This document shows, in pieces, positions 1-6,195 of a stretch of 10,001 nt of DNA. The stretch's first letter is position 1. Every line of letters starts with the position of its first letter. The position numbers and the translations under genes were made by a program. The notes beneath the pieces were generated by a model, which was not told the DNA's origin, ran no database searches, and saw only the letters and a list, made by a program, of their open reading frames with translations. Source of the stretch: an uncultured Clostridium sp. (lineage in GTDB: Bacteria > Bacillota_A > Clostridia > TANB77 > CAG-508); contig CAMXLV010000060.1 of NCBI GenBank assembly GCA_947244675.1, forward strand, positions 1 to 10,001, written 5' to 3'.

Positions 1-116
1 GAAGAAAAGAGAGTATAAGTTATAGAAGAAAAAGCTTTTTCTTCTAAGATTTTTAAAACGGTTCTTCCTACCAAACCACTTGCTCCAACAATGGCAACTT
101 TATAATTGCTTGACAT
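1..116 (-). CDS. asd: Aspartate-semialdehyde dehydrogenase, N-terminal fragment
   Basis: Partial gene: only the first 38 codons lie in the window and the rest runs off the left edge. The protein begins MSSNYKVAIVGASGLVGRT, which carries the NADP-binding glycine motif GASGLVG (residues 11-17) of aspartate-semialdehyde dehydrogenase, followed by a helix (VLKILEEKAF) and a second strand as in the family. The enzyme reduces aspartyl phosphate to aspartate semialdehyde, the substrate of DapA, in the cytoplasm. It is the last visible gene of a dapA-dapB-asd set on the same strand, 88 nt downstream of dapB. The ATG at 116-114 follows an AAGGAGGT ribosome binding site at 133-126. The identity rests on the N-terminal motif and the context, because no catalytic Cys or His region is visible. 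Confidence 0.85.
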   Translation of the reverse strand, partial: MSSNYKVAIVGASGLVGRTVLKILEEKAFSSITYTLFS

Positions 117-125
117 ATAAAAAAG

Positions 126-169
126 ACCTCCTTTATATTTACCTATTATAAAATATGTAAAAAAGGAGG
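126..169 (-). promoter_or_regulatory. asd ribosome binding site inside a possible sequestering hairpin
   Basis: The asd Shine-Dalgarno sequence AAGGAGGT (133-126) overlaps one arm of a perfect 8-bp inverted repeat: plus-strand CCTCCTTT at 127-134 and AAAGGAGG at 162-169. The interior can add a second 6-bp helix (135-140 with 151-156, loop 141-150). In the minus-strand transcript the upstream arm would pair with the Shine-Dalgarno and hide it. This is a structural reading by eye. Regulation of asd translation by it is inference. Confidence 0.45.
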
Positions 170-204
170 AAAGTGCTACTTATATGATTAAAACATATTG
201 GTTA

Positions 205-952
205 TTAAAATAGATCTTCCATATGGTATAAACCATTTGGTTGATTTTTAATAAATGTTGCGGCTTTTAAGGCCCCTTGAGCAAAAACATTACGAGAGTA
301 AGAGGTATGCTTTAGTTCAAAAGTTTCATATTCTCCAAAGAATTGAACAGTATGTTCACCTACAATGTTTCCACCACGAATAGAGTGAATGCCAATTTCA
401 TTTTTATCTCTTTTGGTATGTTTATCATGTCTATTATATTCAAAATGGAAGGGATTACCAAGAGAAGTGTTAATAGCATCAGCAAGCATTTTAGCAGTTC
501 CACTTGGACTATCTATTTTTCTATTATGATGGGTTTCTGTAATTTCAATGTCCATATTTTTTAAAAGAGGAGAAAGCCATGTAAGAACTTTTTTCATAAC
601 CATAATATCATAAGACATATTAGCAGATTGAAAGATAGGTATTTGTTTACTATACTCAGCAATCTTTTTTTCTTCTTCCTTTGAAAATCCGAGTGGTTGC
701 GATGACAATAGGAATGTGATTTTTGGCAGCATAGGATAAGATTGTAAAGGTAGCAACAGGAACAGAGAAATCAATAATGACATCTGGTTTTTCAGTTATA
801 TTTTCTATTTGGTTAAAAACAGGAAATGCAAACTCTCCAGTTATATTTTTATCAAAACCACATTTTAAAATAAAATCTGAGCTTTGTTGTACTAAATCAC
901 AAACGATTTGTCCCATTTTTCCATGACATCCGTTTACCATTATTTCTATCAT
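205..952 (-). CDS. dapB: 4-hydroxy-tetrahydrodipicolinate reductase, read through one +1 recoding site
   Basis: Reduces the DapA product with NAD(P)H in diaminopimelate/lysine synthesis (cytoplasm). The conventional reading frame from ATG 952-950 is broken at codon 88, an in-frame CGG (691-689). Skipping its C gives IVIATT-GFSKEEEKK, the expected DapB sequence, and a protein of 87+161=248 residues, normal for the family. Visible motifs are GCHGKMG nucleotide binding (8-14), IIDFS (59-63), the catalytic His pair and Lys in THHNRKIDSPSGTA (HH 141-142, K145) and the C-terminal IHSIRGGNIVGEHTVQF substrate/tetramer region. Without the shift translation stops after 98 residues. Start support is an AAAGGA site about 11 nt upstream. 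It lies 26 nt downstream of dapA. Odd point: the usual NxSxGxN segment reads NMSYDIM (111-117), with the Gly and second Asn replaced. The identity is firm. That the CGG is read through, and not a mutation, is inferred from the window-wide pattern. Confidence 0.9.
689..691 (-). other. In-frame CGG +1 recoding site in dapB
   Basis: On the coding (minus) strand the sequence is ACC ACT C GGA TTT TCA. The C at 691 is extra. In-frame reading gives Thr-Thr-Arg-Ile-Phe and a nearby stop, while omitting it gives Thr-Thr-Gly-Phe-Ser, the conserved DapB sequence. It is the only minus-strand example of the five, which shows that the extra base follows gene orientation. Confidence 0.8.
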
Positions 953-978
953 ATTTTTTATATCCTTTCTTTCTTGAT

Positions 979-1863
979 TTATTTTTGTAATTTTAGTAAT
1001 TCATTTTTTAATACCATTTGTTTTTCTTCTCCTAATGTTGTTAATGGCAATCTAGGACTACCAAATTGATAACCTAAAAGATTTAAAGCACTTTTTACAG
1101 GAATAGGATTTACTTCACTAAATAAAGCTTTTATGAGAGGAATTGCTTCTAATTGCATTTGGGTAGCTGTTTGTACATTTCCTTTTAGGAAATGATAAAC
1201 TAATTCATGAGTATATTTAGGCATAATATTTGATAAGACAGAAATGACACCAATTCCACCAAGAGATAAAACAGGTAAAATTTGATCATCATTACCAGAA
1301 TAAATTGCTAAATTATCTTGACATAAATGAGCGATTTCTGCAACTTGTGATAAATTGCCACTAGCTTCTTTTATAGCCACAATGTTTTCTATTTTGGAAA
1401 GTGCTAAACAAGTAGCAGGAGTTATATTAACACCAGTTCTACTAGGTACATTGTAAAGAATAATTGGTAAAGACACATTTTTTGCAATTTCTAAGTAGTG
1501 TGCTATTAATCCATCTTGTGTACATTTGTTGTAATAGGGAGTGACAACTAAGAGTCCATCAACACCTAAATTTTCTACTTTTTTAGAATAGGTGATTACT
1601 TGTTTTGTATTATTTCCTCCTGTACCTGCAATGATAGGAACTCTACCATTTGAGGTTTTGACAGCACAAGAAATGGTTTGTATTTTTTCTTCTTCTGTCA
1701 TAGTAGAAGCTTCTCCTGTTGTGCCACAAACGATAATAGCATCAACTTGATTTTGAATTTGACTCTCTACTAGTTTTTCAAATTCTCTTAAGGCAACACC
1801 GTTTTCATCAAAAGGTGTACAAATTGCTGTTCCACAGCCTTTAAATAAAACTTTTTTCATCAT
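979..1863 (-). CDS. dapA: 4-hydroxy-tetrahydrodipicolinate synthase
   Basis: Condenses pyruvate with aspartate semialdehyde, the committed step of diaminopimelate/lysine synthesis. It is a 294-residue class I aldolase-type (beta/alpha)8 barrel, a normal length for the family. Key residues are visible: GTTGE (47-51) with the proton-relay threonines, Tyr137 and Arg142 in YNVPSRTG, and the Schiff-base Lys165 in AIKEASG, followed by YSGNDD (188-193) and the GGIGVISVLSN segment (202-212). Two ATGs lie in tandem (1863 and 1860). The GGAAG ribosome site sits only 2 nt before the first, so the second (293 aa) is the better-spaced start. It is the first gene of the dapA-dapB-asd unit, and the leader upstream holds dyads and a hairpin annotated separately. 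The frame is intact, with no in-frame CGG. Confidence 0.96.
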   Translation of the reverse strand: MMKKVLFKGCGTAICTPFDENGVALREFEKLVESQIQNQVDAIIVCGTTGEASTMTEEEKIQTISCAVKTSNGRVPIIAGTGGNNTKQVITYSKKVENLGVDGLLVVTPYYNKCTQDGLIAHYLEIAKNVSLPIILYNVPSRTGVNITPATCLALSKIENIVAIKEASGNLSQVAEIAHLCQDNLAIYSGNDDQILPVLSLGGIGVISVLSNIMPKYTHELVYHFLKGNVQTATQMQLEAIPLIKALFSEVNPIPVKSALNLLGYQFGSPRLPLTTLGEEKQMVLKNELLKLQK

Positions 1864-1874
1864 TACTTCCTTTC

Positions 1875-1898
1875 AAAAGGTTTTTTTAGAAACCTTTT
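1875..1898 (-). promoter_or_regulatory. Hairpin in the dapA leader next to the ribosome binding site
   Basis: A perfect 9-bp inverted repeat, AAAAGGTTT (1875-1883) and AAACCTTTT (1890-1898), with a 6-nt loop. In the dapA transcript it ends 5 nt before the AAGGAAG ribosome site. Its 3' arm contains CCTT, which could instead pair with AAGG of the ribosome site across a 4-nt loop, so the two pairings are mutually exclusive. No U-run follows in the dapA direction, so it is not a terminator for that strand. A switching role is inference. Confidence 0.4.
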
Positions 1899-1916
1899 TT
1901 AAAAGTATAGCGATAC

Positions 1917-1956
1917 AAATGTAGTTACATTTATATACTATAGAAAGTATATTATA
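1917..1956 (-). promoter_or_regulatory. Probable dapA promoter region with two adjacent dyads
   Basis: On the minus strand a consensus TATAAT lies at 1956-1951, about 90 nt before the dapA start. The matching -35 (TTCTAT at about 1979-1974) is weak. Two dyads lie at and just downstream of it: ATATACT/AGTATAT (1933-1939 and 1946-1952) and AAATGTA-GT-TACATTT (1917-1923 and 1926-1932). The second, with a 2-nt centre, suits a DNA operator better than an RNA hairpin. No known regulator is assigned. The remaining divergent spacer is A-rich and shows nothing else I can name. Confidence 0.4.
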
Positions 1957-1994
1957 AAAAATGAAAAAAAGAAATAGAAATTTGAAAAAAAGTA

Positions 1995-2023
1995 TTGACA
2001 AAAAATAAAAAAGAAGATAAAAT
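1995..2023 (+). promoter_or_regulatory. Sigma-A promoter for the YgjP-like gene
   Basis: A perfect -35 TTGACA (1995-2000), a 17-nt spacer and -10 TAAAAT (2018-2023), in an A-rich context. The expected start of transcription is near 2030, giving a leader of about 55 nt before the ATG at 2087. Confidence 0.7.
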
Positions 2024-2086
2024 GAACAAAGAAAAGCGAACAGTATTTCGAGAAACAAAAATTTGATAAAATAGGGAGTGATAAAA

Positions 2087-2608
2087 ATGAATTTAGTAAG
2101 AAAAAGTGTAAAAGCAAAAGCACAAATCAATGAAGGAATAGAAAGACATCCAGTACCAGTATTTGGAAAAGATTATAAGGTGAAAATTATCTATAAAAAT
2201 AGTAAAATTACTGAATTAGATGTGGAAAAAAGAACCATAAAAATAACACTTCCTAACCGCTATAAAAAGATTAATAAAAAGGAGATATTAGATTTAGCAA
2301 TTGATAAAATGTATGAACAAATAGCAAAAGTAGAAATAGAAAAAACAATGGAAAAAGTAAGAATCTTAGTTGGATTTGCACCAGAAGAATATGAAATAAA
2401 AAAAATAAAGAGTTTAGGAAGTTGTGAAAACAAAAAAATAACCATTCATCCAGAAGTTATAAAATACAATCATAAGATAATTGAATATATAGTATTACAT
2501 CAATATTGTCATTTAAAATACAAAAATCATACAAAAGCATTTTTTACATTACTAGCATCGTATTTACCAGAATATAAAAAATGTGAGGAAGTATTATTAA
2601 ATTTATAG
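2087..2608 (+). CDS. YgjP-like (DUF45/M48-type) metallohydrolase with HQYCH in place of HExxH
   Basis: A 173-residue protein resembling the YgjP/SprT-like zinc metallopeptidase family of unknown substrate. Family marks are a central GSC (112-114 when counted from this ATG, in SLGSCENKKITIHPEVI, matching the usual RWGSC...I), the core LHQYCHLKYKNHTKAFF with His138, His142 and His148 in the places of the zinc ligands, and a C-terminal YLPEYKK. The general-base glutamate of HExxH is glutamine here (codon CAA, 2501-2503), so the protein may bind metal without normal hydrolysis. I chose ATG 2087, with GGGAG at 2074-2078 giving 8-nt spacing. A GTG at 2078 overlaps that site and is less likely. It has its own promoter and stands alone between the dap operon and tRNA-Gln. 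No membrane segment or signal peptide is visible. Confidence 0.75.
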   Translation: MNLVRKSVKAKAQINEGIERHPVPVFGKDYKVKIIYKNSKITELDVEKRTIKITLPNRYKKINKKEILDLAIDKMYEQIAKVEIEKTMEKVRILVGFAPEEYEIKKIKSLGSCENKKITIHPEVIKYNHKIIEYIVLHQYCHLKYKNHTKAFFTLLASYLPEYKKCEEVLLNL

Positions 2609-2637
2609 AAAGAGTATTGTTGCATAGGTATAAAGTT

Positions 2638-2649
2638 AGCAATATTGCT
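2638..2649. repeat. 12-bp perfect palindrome AGCAATATTGCT
   Basis: A self-complementary 12-mer in the spacer between the YgjP-like gene and the tRNA promoter, 21 nt upstream of the -35 box. It could be a protein-binding site or chance in AT-rich DNA. No stem with a usable loop plus T-run is present, so I do not call it a terminator. Confidence 0.3.
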
Positions 2650-2670
2650 TAAGAGAAATTGAAAAACGAA

Positions 2671-2699
2671 TTGACTTTTTGGTAGCATAATGTTATGAT
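2671..2699 (+). promoter_or_regulatory. Sigma-A promoter for tRNA-Gln
   Basis: -35 TTGACT (2671-2676), a 17-nt spacer and -10 TATGAT (2694-2699). The tRNA begins 23 nt after the -10, so a short 5' leader is expected. The same transcript probably continues into the pilin-like gene, since no terminator is seen after the tRNA. Confidence 0.7.
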
Positions 2700-2721
2700 A
2701 GGAGCAGAAAAATTGAAACAT

Positions 2722-2796
2722 TGGGGTATCGCCAAGTGGTAAGGCATCGGACTCTGACTCCGACATTCCTAGGTTCGAATCCTAGTACCCCAGCCA
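2722..2796 (+). tRNA. tRNA-Gln (anticodon CUG)
   Basis: A 75-nt tRNA with the acceptor stem TGGGGTA (2722-2728) pairing with TACCCCA (2786-2792), discriminator G2793 and encoded CCA (2794-2796). The anticodon arm is TCGGA-CTCTGAC-TCCGA, giving anticodon CTG, which reads CAG. The T arm is CTAGG-TTCGAAT-CCTAG. All stems close perfectly. This tRNA reads CAG, so it does not explain the CGG recoding seen elsewhere in the window. A CGG inside it (2748-2750) lies in the anticodon stem. Confidence 0.96.
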
Positions 2797-2891
2797 AATT
2801 TCTAATATACAAGCATGAAATAGCTAGAATTTTGGTAAGAAGGCTCCCATAAATATTTTTTGTAGATATGCCGAGCGTTCTTTTAGGGAGG
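2794..2891 (+). promoter_or_regulatory. Structured leader between tRNA-Gln and the pilin-like gene
   Basis: About 100 nt with two stacked pairing regions. First, CCAAATTTCTA (2794-2804) pairs with TAGAATTTTGG (2825-2835) with one mismatch, and it uses the tRNA CCA end. Second, a long imperfect hairpin forms from AAGAA (2837-2841) with TTCTT (2878-2882), GCTC (2843-2846) with GAGC (2873-2876) and CATA (2848-2851) with TATG (2867-2870). In competition with it, CTCCC (2844-2848) can pair with GGGAG (2886-2890), the ribosome site of the next gene. Mutually exclusive pairings touching a Shine-Dalgarno suggest a riboswitch-like or thermosensor-like element. I do not recognise a known class. Confidence 0.4.
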
Positions 2892-2897
2892 TAACCA

Positions 2898-4536
2898 ATG
2901 AAAAATCAAAAAGGGATTACACTAATAACATTAGTAATTACCATTATTGTACTTACCATATTAACTTCGATAGCTACTTATAGTGGAATTAGTGTTATTA
3001 ATTCTTCTAAATTAACAGCTTTTACAACCAAAATGAAAATAATGCAAACACAAGTAAACACTATTTATGAGGAAGATAAAACCAGAGAAATCGGTGTAGA
3101 AATAACAGGAGATATTCGGAACAAGAGCAGATGCCATATTACAAGAGTTAAGCAAAGATGAAAAAACAGGGATTACTTCTTTGGAAGGGTATCGTTATTG
3201 GAGTAATGCAGTTGTTCAAGAATTAGGAATAGAAGGTGTGGAAGGAGAGTTTCTAGTTAATCTTGAAAAGAGAAGCATTATAAATTTGGAAGGTTTAAAA
3301 TATGAAGGAAAACTATATTATACATTAAGTCAATTACCAAATGGACTATATAATGTGGATTATGAAGAAACAAATGTAGGAAAACCAACTTTTGAAAGTA
3401 AATTAGAAAAAATAGCTACTAATAAATGGAGAGTTACCATTTCTAATATTCAATATGGAGGTTATATTAGCAAATGGAAAGTATGTTATCGTTTAAATAA
3501 TAAAGATTATTGGAATACAACAGAAGACACAAGTTTTATGATAACAGAGCCAGGTGACTATGAAATTTATATTAAAAATGATAAAGTAGAATCTAATAAA
3601 CAAGAGATAGAAACTAATGCAAAAGTAGGAAAAAAAGTAACAGATATTAACAAAGAATATACAAACCATGGAACTGCATTAATTCCAGTTGGATTTACCA
3701 TTGTACCAGGTTTGGATAATGTAGAAGAGGGATTAGTTATCTCTGATAGTGAAGGAGATACTGAGCAAGATTCAAACAACAAAATTGCTAATGGAAATCA
3801 ATTTGTGTGGATACCAGTAACAGATGAAAGTAAATATGTAAGAAATACAACTTATAATAATAGTACGGTTTCTCAAAGTGCTTATACAGATAATGATTAT
3901 TTGCCAGATATTATTCAGCCAGATGTGAGTAAAGCTGTAGCAACAGAGGAAAAGACAGTAGAACAAGTAATTGGCGAGATTAATGAAAAAGTAGAAAAAG
4001 AACAAGTAGTGTCTAAAGGTGGCTTTTATATTGCAAGATATGAAGCAGGAATAGAAACAATAAATGAAGAAAGAAAAGTAGTGAGTAAAAAGAAGGCAAA
4101 CGTGTGGACTGGTATTACACAAGATAATGCTAAAAGTACAGCTAAAACAATGTTTTTAGAAGATAATCATGTAAAGAGTGCTTTAATCTCAGGAATTCAG
4201 TGGGATATGGTGATGGATTTTATCACTCGTACTCCAGCTAGAAAAGATGGAATGGGAAATGATTATGATGTAACAATAGGAAATAGTAGTAGACATATAG
4301 GATCAAGTTTAGCAATAGCAGGAAATAATGAAAATGACAGAGTATGTAATATTTATGATTTAGAAGGAAATGCTTATGAATATGTAGCAGAAAAAAATAC
4401 CGAATACACTGACAATCCATTTGTTAGAAGAGGTGGGATTTTTTACATCATGGGAGATTCAGCTTCTAGTCGTAGTGCTAGAAATGCAGAAGGGCTTAGT
4501 GGTGCGACTTTTCGTTTAGTACTTTATGTACTATAA
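2898..4536 (+). CDS. Pilin-like secreted/surface protein with C-terminal FGE/C-type-lectin-like domain, read through one +1 recoding site
   Basis: Reconstructed as 545 residues: 73 codons from ATG 2898, then the C of an in-frame CGG (3117-3119) is skipped and reading continues as GTRADAILQELSKDEKTG. Unshifted, it ends after 87 residues. The N-terminus KGITLITLVITIIVLTIL is a class III prepilin-like signal/membrane helix (cleavage expected after the Gly at residue 6), with Thr where pilins usually have Glu+5. After a variable stalk comes a probable Ig-like beta region (about 162-239). The C-terminal domain (about 260-545) has GNQFVWIP (299-306), GGFYIARYEAG (374-384), ISGIQWDMVMDF (430-441), DLEGNAYEY (487-495), RRGG (510-513) and a final FRLVL. 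These resemble the formylglycine-generating-enzyme fold and are probably used for binding, not catalysis. The ribosome site is GGGAGG (2886-2891). Its role is likely a pseudopilin or surface adhesin. The fold assignment is by motif only. Confidence 0.75.
3117..3119 (+). other. In-frame CGG +1 recoding site in the pilin-like gene
   Basis: The local sequence is GGA GAT ATT C GGA ACA AGA GCA. Reading CGG in frame leads to a stop 14 codons on. Omitting C3117 opens the remaining 472 codons, which continue the same protein type. The restored residue is Gly74. This family is too variable to prove the glycine is conserved, but the event is identical to those in dapB and tsaD. Confidence 0.7.
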
Positions 4537-4571
4537 AACAAAATAAAAACGAGAATGAATCAACCTTAATC

Positions 4572-4600
4572 TTTACATAGCTAAGTTTTTGCGATATAAT
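4572..4600 (+). promoter_or_regulatory. Sigma-A promoter for lysS and following genes
   Basis: -35 TTTACA (4572-4577), exactly 17 nt, and a perfect -10 TATAAT (4595-4600), 32 nt before the lysS start. A short leader is expected, with no room for a T-box or riboswitch. The 96-nt gap after the pilin-like gene holds no clear terminator. Confidence 0.8.
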
Positions 4601-4632
4601 ATACCAAAAATAAAAAAGAGGAGAGAAAATAA

Positions 4633-6144
4633 ATGCAAGAAAACAACCAAAACAATAATCAAACAGAAGAATTAGATATCAATCATCTAATGCAAATAAG
4701 AAGAGATAAATTAGCAGAGCTACAACAAGAAGGAAAAGATCCTTATGAAATAACAAAATTTAATCGTAGTCATACTGCTGGAAAAATCAAAGCAAACTAT
4801 GAAGAATTTGAGCAAAAAGATGTAACAGTAGCAGGAAGAATTACAGCTAAAAGAATTATGGGAAAAGCATCATTTTGTACTATTCAAGATAGTGATGAAA
4901 AAATTCAAAGTTATGTAAGTATTAATGATTTAGGAGAAGATAGTTATAAAGCATTTAAAACATGGGATATAGGAGATATTATAGGAATTACAGGATTTGT
5001 TTTTAAAACTAAAACAGAAGAAATTTCCATTCATGCTAAAGAAGTAACCTTATTATCAAAATCATTAAGACCTTTGCCAGAAAAATTTCATGGACTAAAA
5101 GATGTAGATTTGCGTTATCGTCAAAGATATGTTGATTTAATTATGAATCCAGAAGTAAAGAAAACTTTTGAAATGAGAAGTAAAATCATTACAGAAATAA
5201 GAAGTATATTAGATGAAAAAGGTTACTTAGAAGTTGATACACCAATGTTAAATACCATCTCAGGAGGGGCGACAGCAAAACCTTTTATTACCCATCATAA
5301 TGCATTAAATATTGATATGTACTTAAGAATTGCAACAGAATTAAATTTAAAGAGATTAATTGTAGGTGGTTATGATAAAGTATATGAAATGGGAAGAATC
5401 TTTAGAAACGAAGGGATGGACATTCGACATAATCCAGAATTTACTACCATAGAATTGTATGAAGCATATAGTGATTATCATGATATGATGGATATGGTAG
5501 AAGAACTATTTTCAAAATGTGCAATCAAAGTAAAAGGAACAACAAAAGTAAATTACCAAGGGCAAGAAATTGACTTAACACCTGGCTGGAAAAAAATAAC
5601 CATGATAGACTCTATTAAAGAAGCCTGTGGAGTTGATTTTAATGAAATACAAACAGATGAAGAAGCTGTAAAATTAGCTAAAGAAAGAAAAATAGAAATA
5701 CCAGATAAAACTAAAGAAACCAGAGGAGATGTCATTAGTTTATTCTTTGATGAATATGTAGAAAAAACATTAATACAACCAACTTTTATATATGATTATC
5801 CAATTGAAATATCACCACTTGCTAAGAAAAAGAAAGAAGATCCACGTTTAACAGAAAGATTTGAAGTTTTCATTGGTGGACGTGAATATGGAAATGCTTT
5901 TTCAGAATTAAATGATCCAATTGATCAATATGAAAGATTCAAAAAACAAGTAGAGGCGAGAGAAGCAGGAGATGAAGAAGCAGGAATGATGGATGAAGAC
6001 TTTATTCAAGCATTAGAAATAGGAATGCCTCCAACAGGTGGATTAGGGATTGGAATTGATAGATTAATCATGTTATTAACAGATAGTACTTCAATTAGAG
6101 ATGTTTTATTATTTCCAACCATGAAACCTCTTTTAGATCATTAA
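4633..6144 (+). CDS. lysS: Lysyl-tRNA synthetase, class II
   Basis: Charges tRNA-Lys with lysine using ATP, in the cytoplasm. At 503 residues it has normal class II LysRS length. After a hydrophilic Asn/Gln-rich start comes the anticodon-binding OB fold (about 65-142, [21 protein letters not shown]), then the catalytic domain with motif 1 (around [12 protein letters not shown], 195-206), motif 2 ([19 protein letters not shown], 254-272) and motif 3 (GLGIGIDRL, 470-478). The GGATAKPF loop (211-218) is also typical. The motif 2 region uses a CGA arginine codon (DIRHN) and other arginines are CGT or AGA, while CGG is absent. The ribosome site GGAG (4620-4623) supports the ATG. It leads a closely spaced run ending in recG. 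The frame is intact. Confidence 0.97.
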   Translation: MQENNQNNNQTEELDINHLMQIRRDKLAELQQEGKDPYEITKFNRSHTAGKIKANYEEFEQKDVTVAGRITAKRIMGKASFCTIQDSDEKIQSYVSINDLGEDSYKAFKTWDIGDIIGITGFVFKTKTEEISIHAKEVTLLSKSLRPLPEKFHGLKDVDLRYRQRYVDLIMNPEVKKTFEMRSKIITEIRSILDEKGYLEVDTPMLNTISGGATAKPFITHHNALNIDMYLRIATELNLKRLIVGGYDKVYEMGRIFRNEGMDIRHNPEFTTIELYEAYSDYHDMMDMVEELFSKCAIKVKGTTKVNYQGQEIDLTPGWKKITMIDSIKEACGVDFNEIQTDEEAVKLAKERKIEIPDKTKETRGDVISLFFDEYVEKTLIQPTFIYDYPIEISPLAKKKKEDPRLTERFEVFIGGREYGNAFSELNDPIDQYERFKKQVEAREAGDEEAGMMDEDFIQALEIGMPPTGGLGIGIDRLIMLLTDSTSIRDVLLFPTMKPLLDH

Positions 6145-6195
6145 GATTCAAGATAGTGAAAGTGTACATTAGAATAAAAGTAAAGGAGATTTTCA

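Noticed and set aside
159..213. Plus-strand AGGAGG followed by an ATG and a nine-codon frame (184-213)
   Set aside because: The AGGAGG is explained as the partner arm of the asd ribosome-site hairpin, and the peptide overlaps the dapB end with no other support.
1864..2086. Lysine riboswitch or T-box upstream of dapA
   Set aside because: The leader after the probable -10 is only about 85 nt and lacks the conserved AGAGGNGC-type core or a T-box sequence.
1873..2130. Minus-strand reading frame of 85 codons in the divergent spacer
   Set aside because: Its translation is almost only Phe, Leu, Ile and Tyr from A-rich plus-strand DNA, and it overlaps the promoter and start of the YgjP-like gene.
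2797..2897. Known c-di-GMP or preQ1 riboswitch before the pilin-like gene
   Set aside because: The conserved GCACAGGGCAAACC-type core of c-di-GMP-I and the preQ1 signature are absent. Kept only as an unassigned structured leader.
3772..4122. Minus-strand reading frame of 116 codons under the pilin-like gene
   Set aside because: Low-complexity Phe/Tyr/Ile/Cys composition typical of the antisense of an AT-rich gene, with no ribosome site.
3118..4536. Downstream part of the pilin-like gene as a separate gene starting at TTG 3181
   Set aside because: No ribosome site precedes 3181, and the open frame continues upstream without a break to the CGG at 3117, so it is the continuation of the same protein.
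4540..4590. Intrinsic terminator after the pilin-like gene (CTTA/TAAG near a T-run)
   Set aside because: The stem is only 4 bp with a bulge and it overlaps the lysS promoter.
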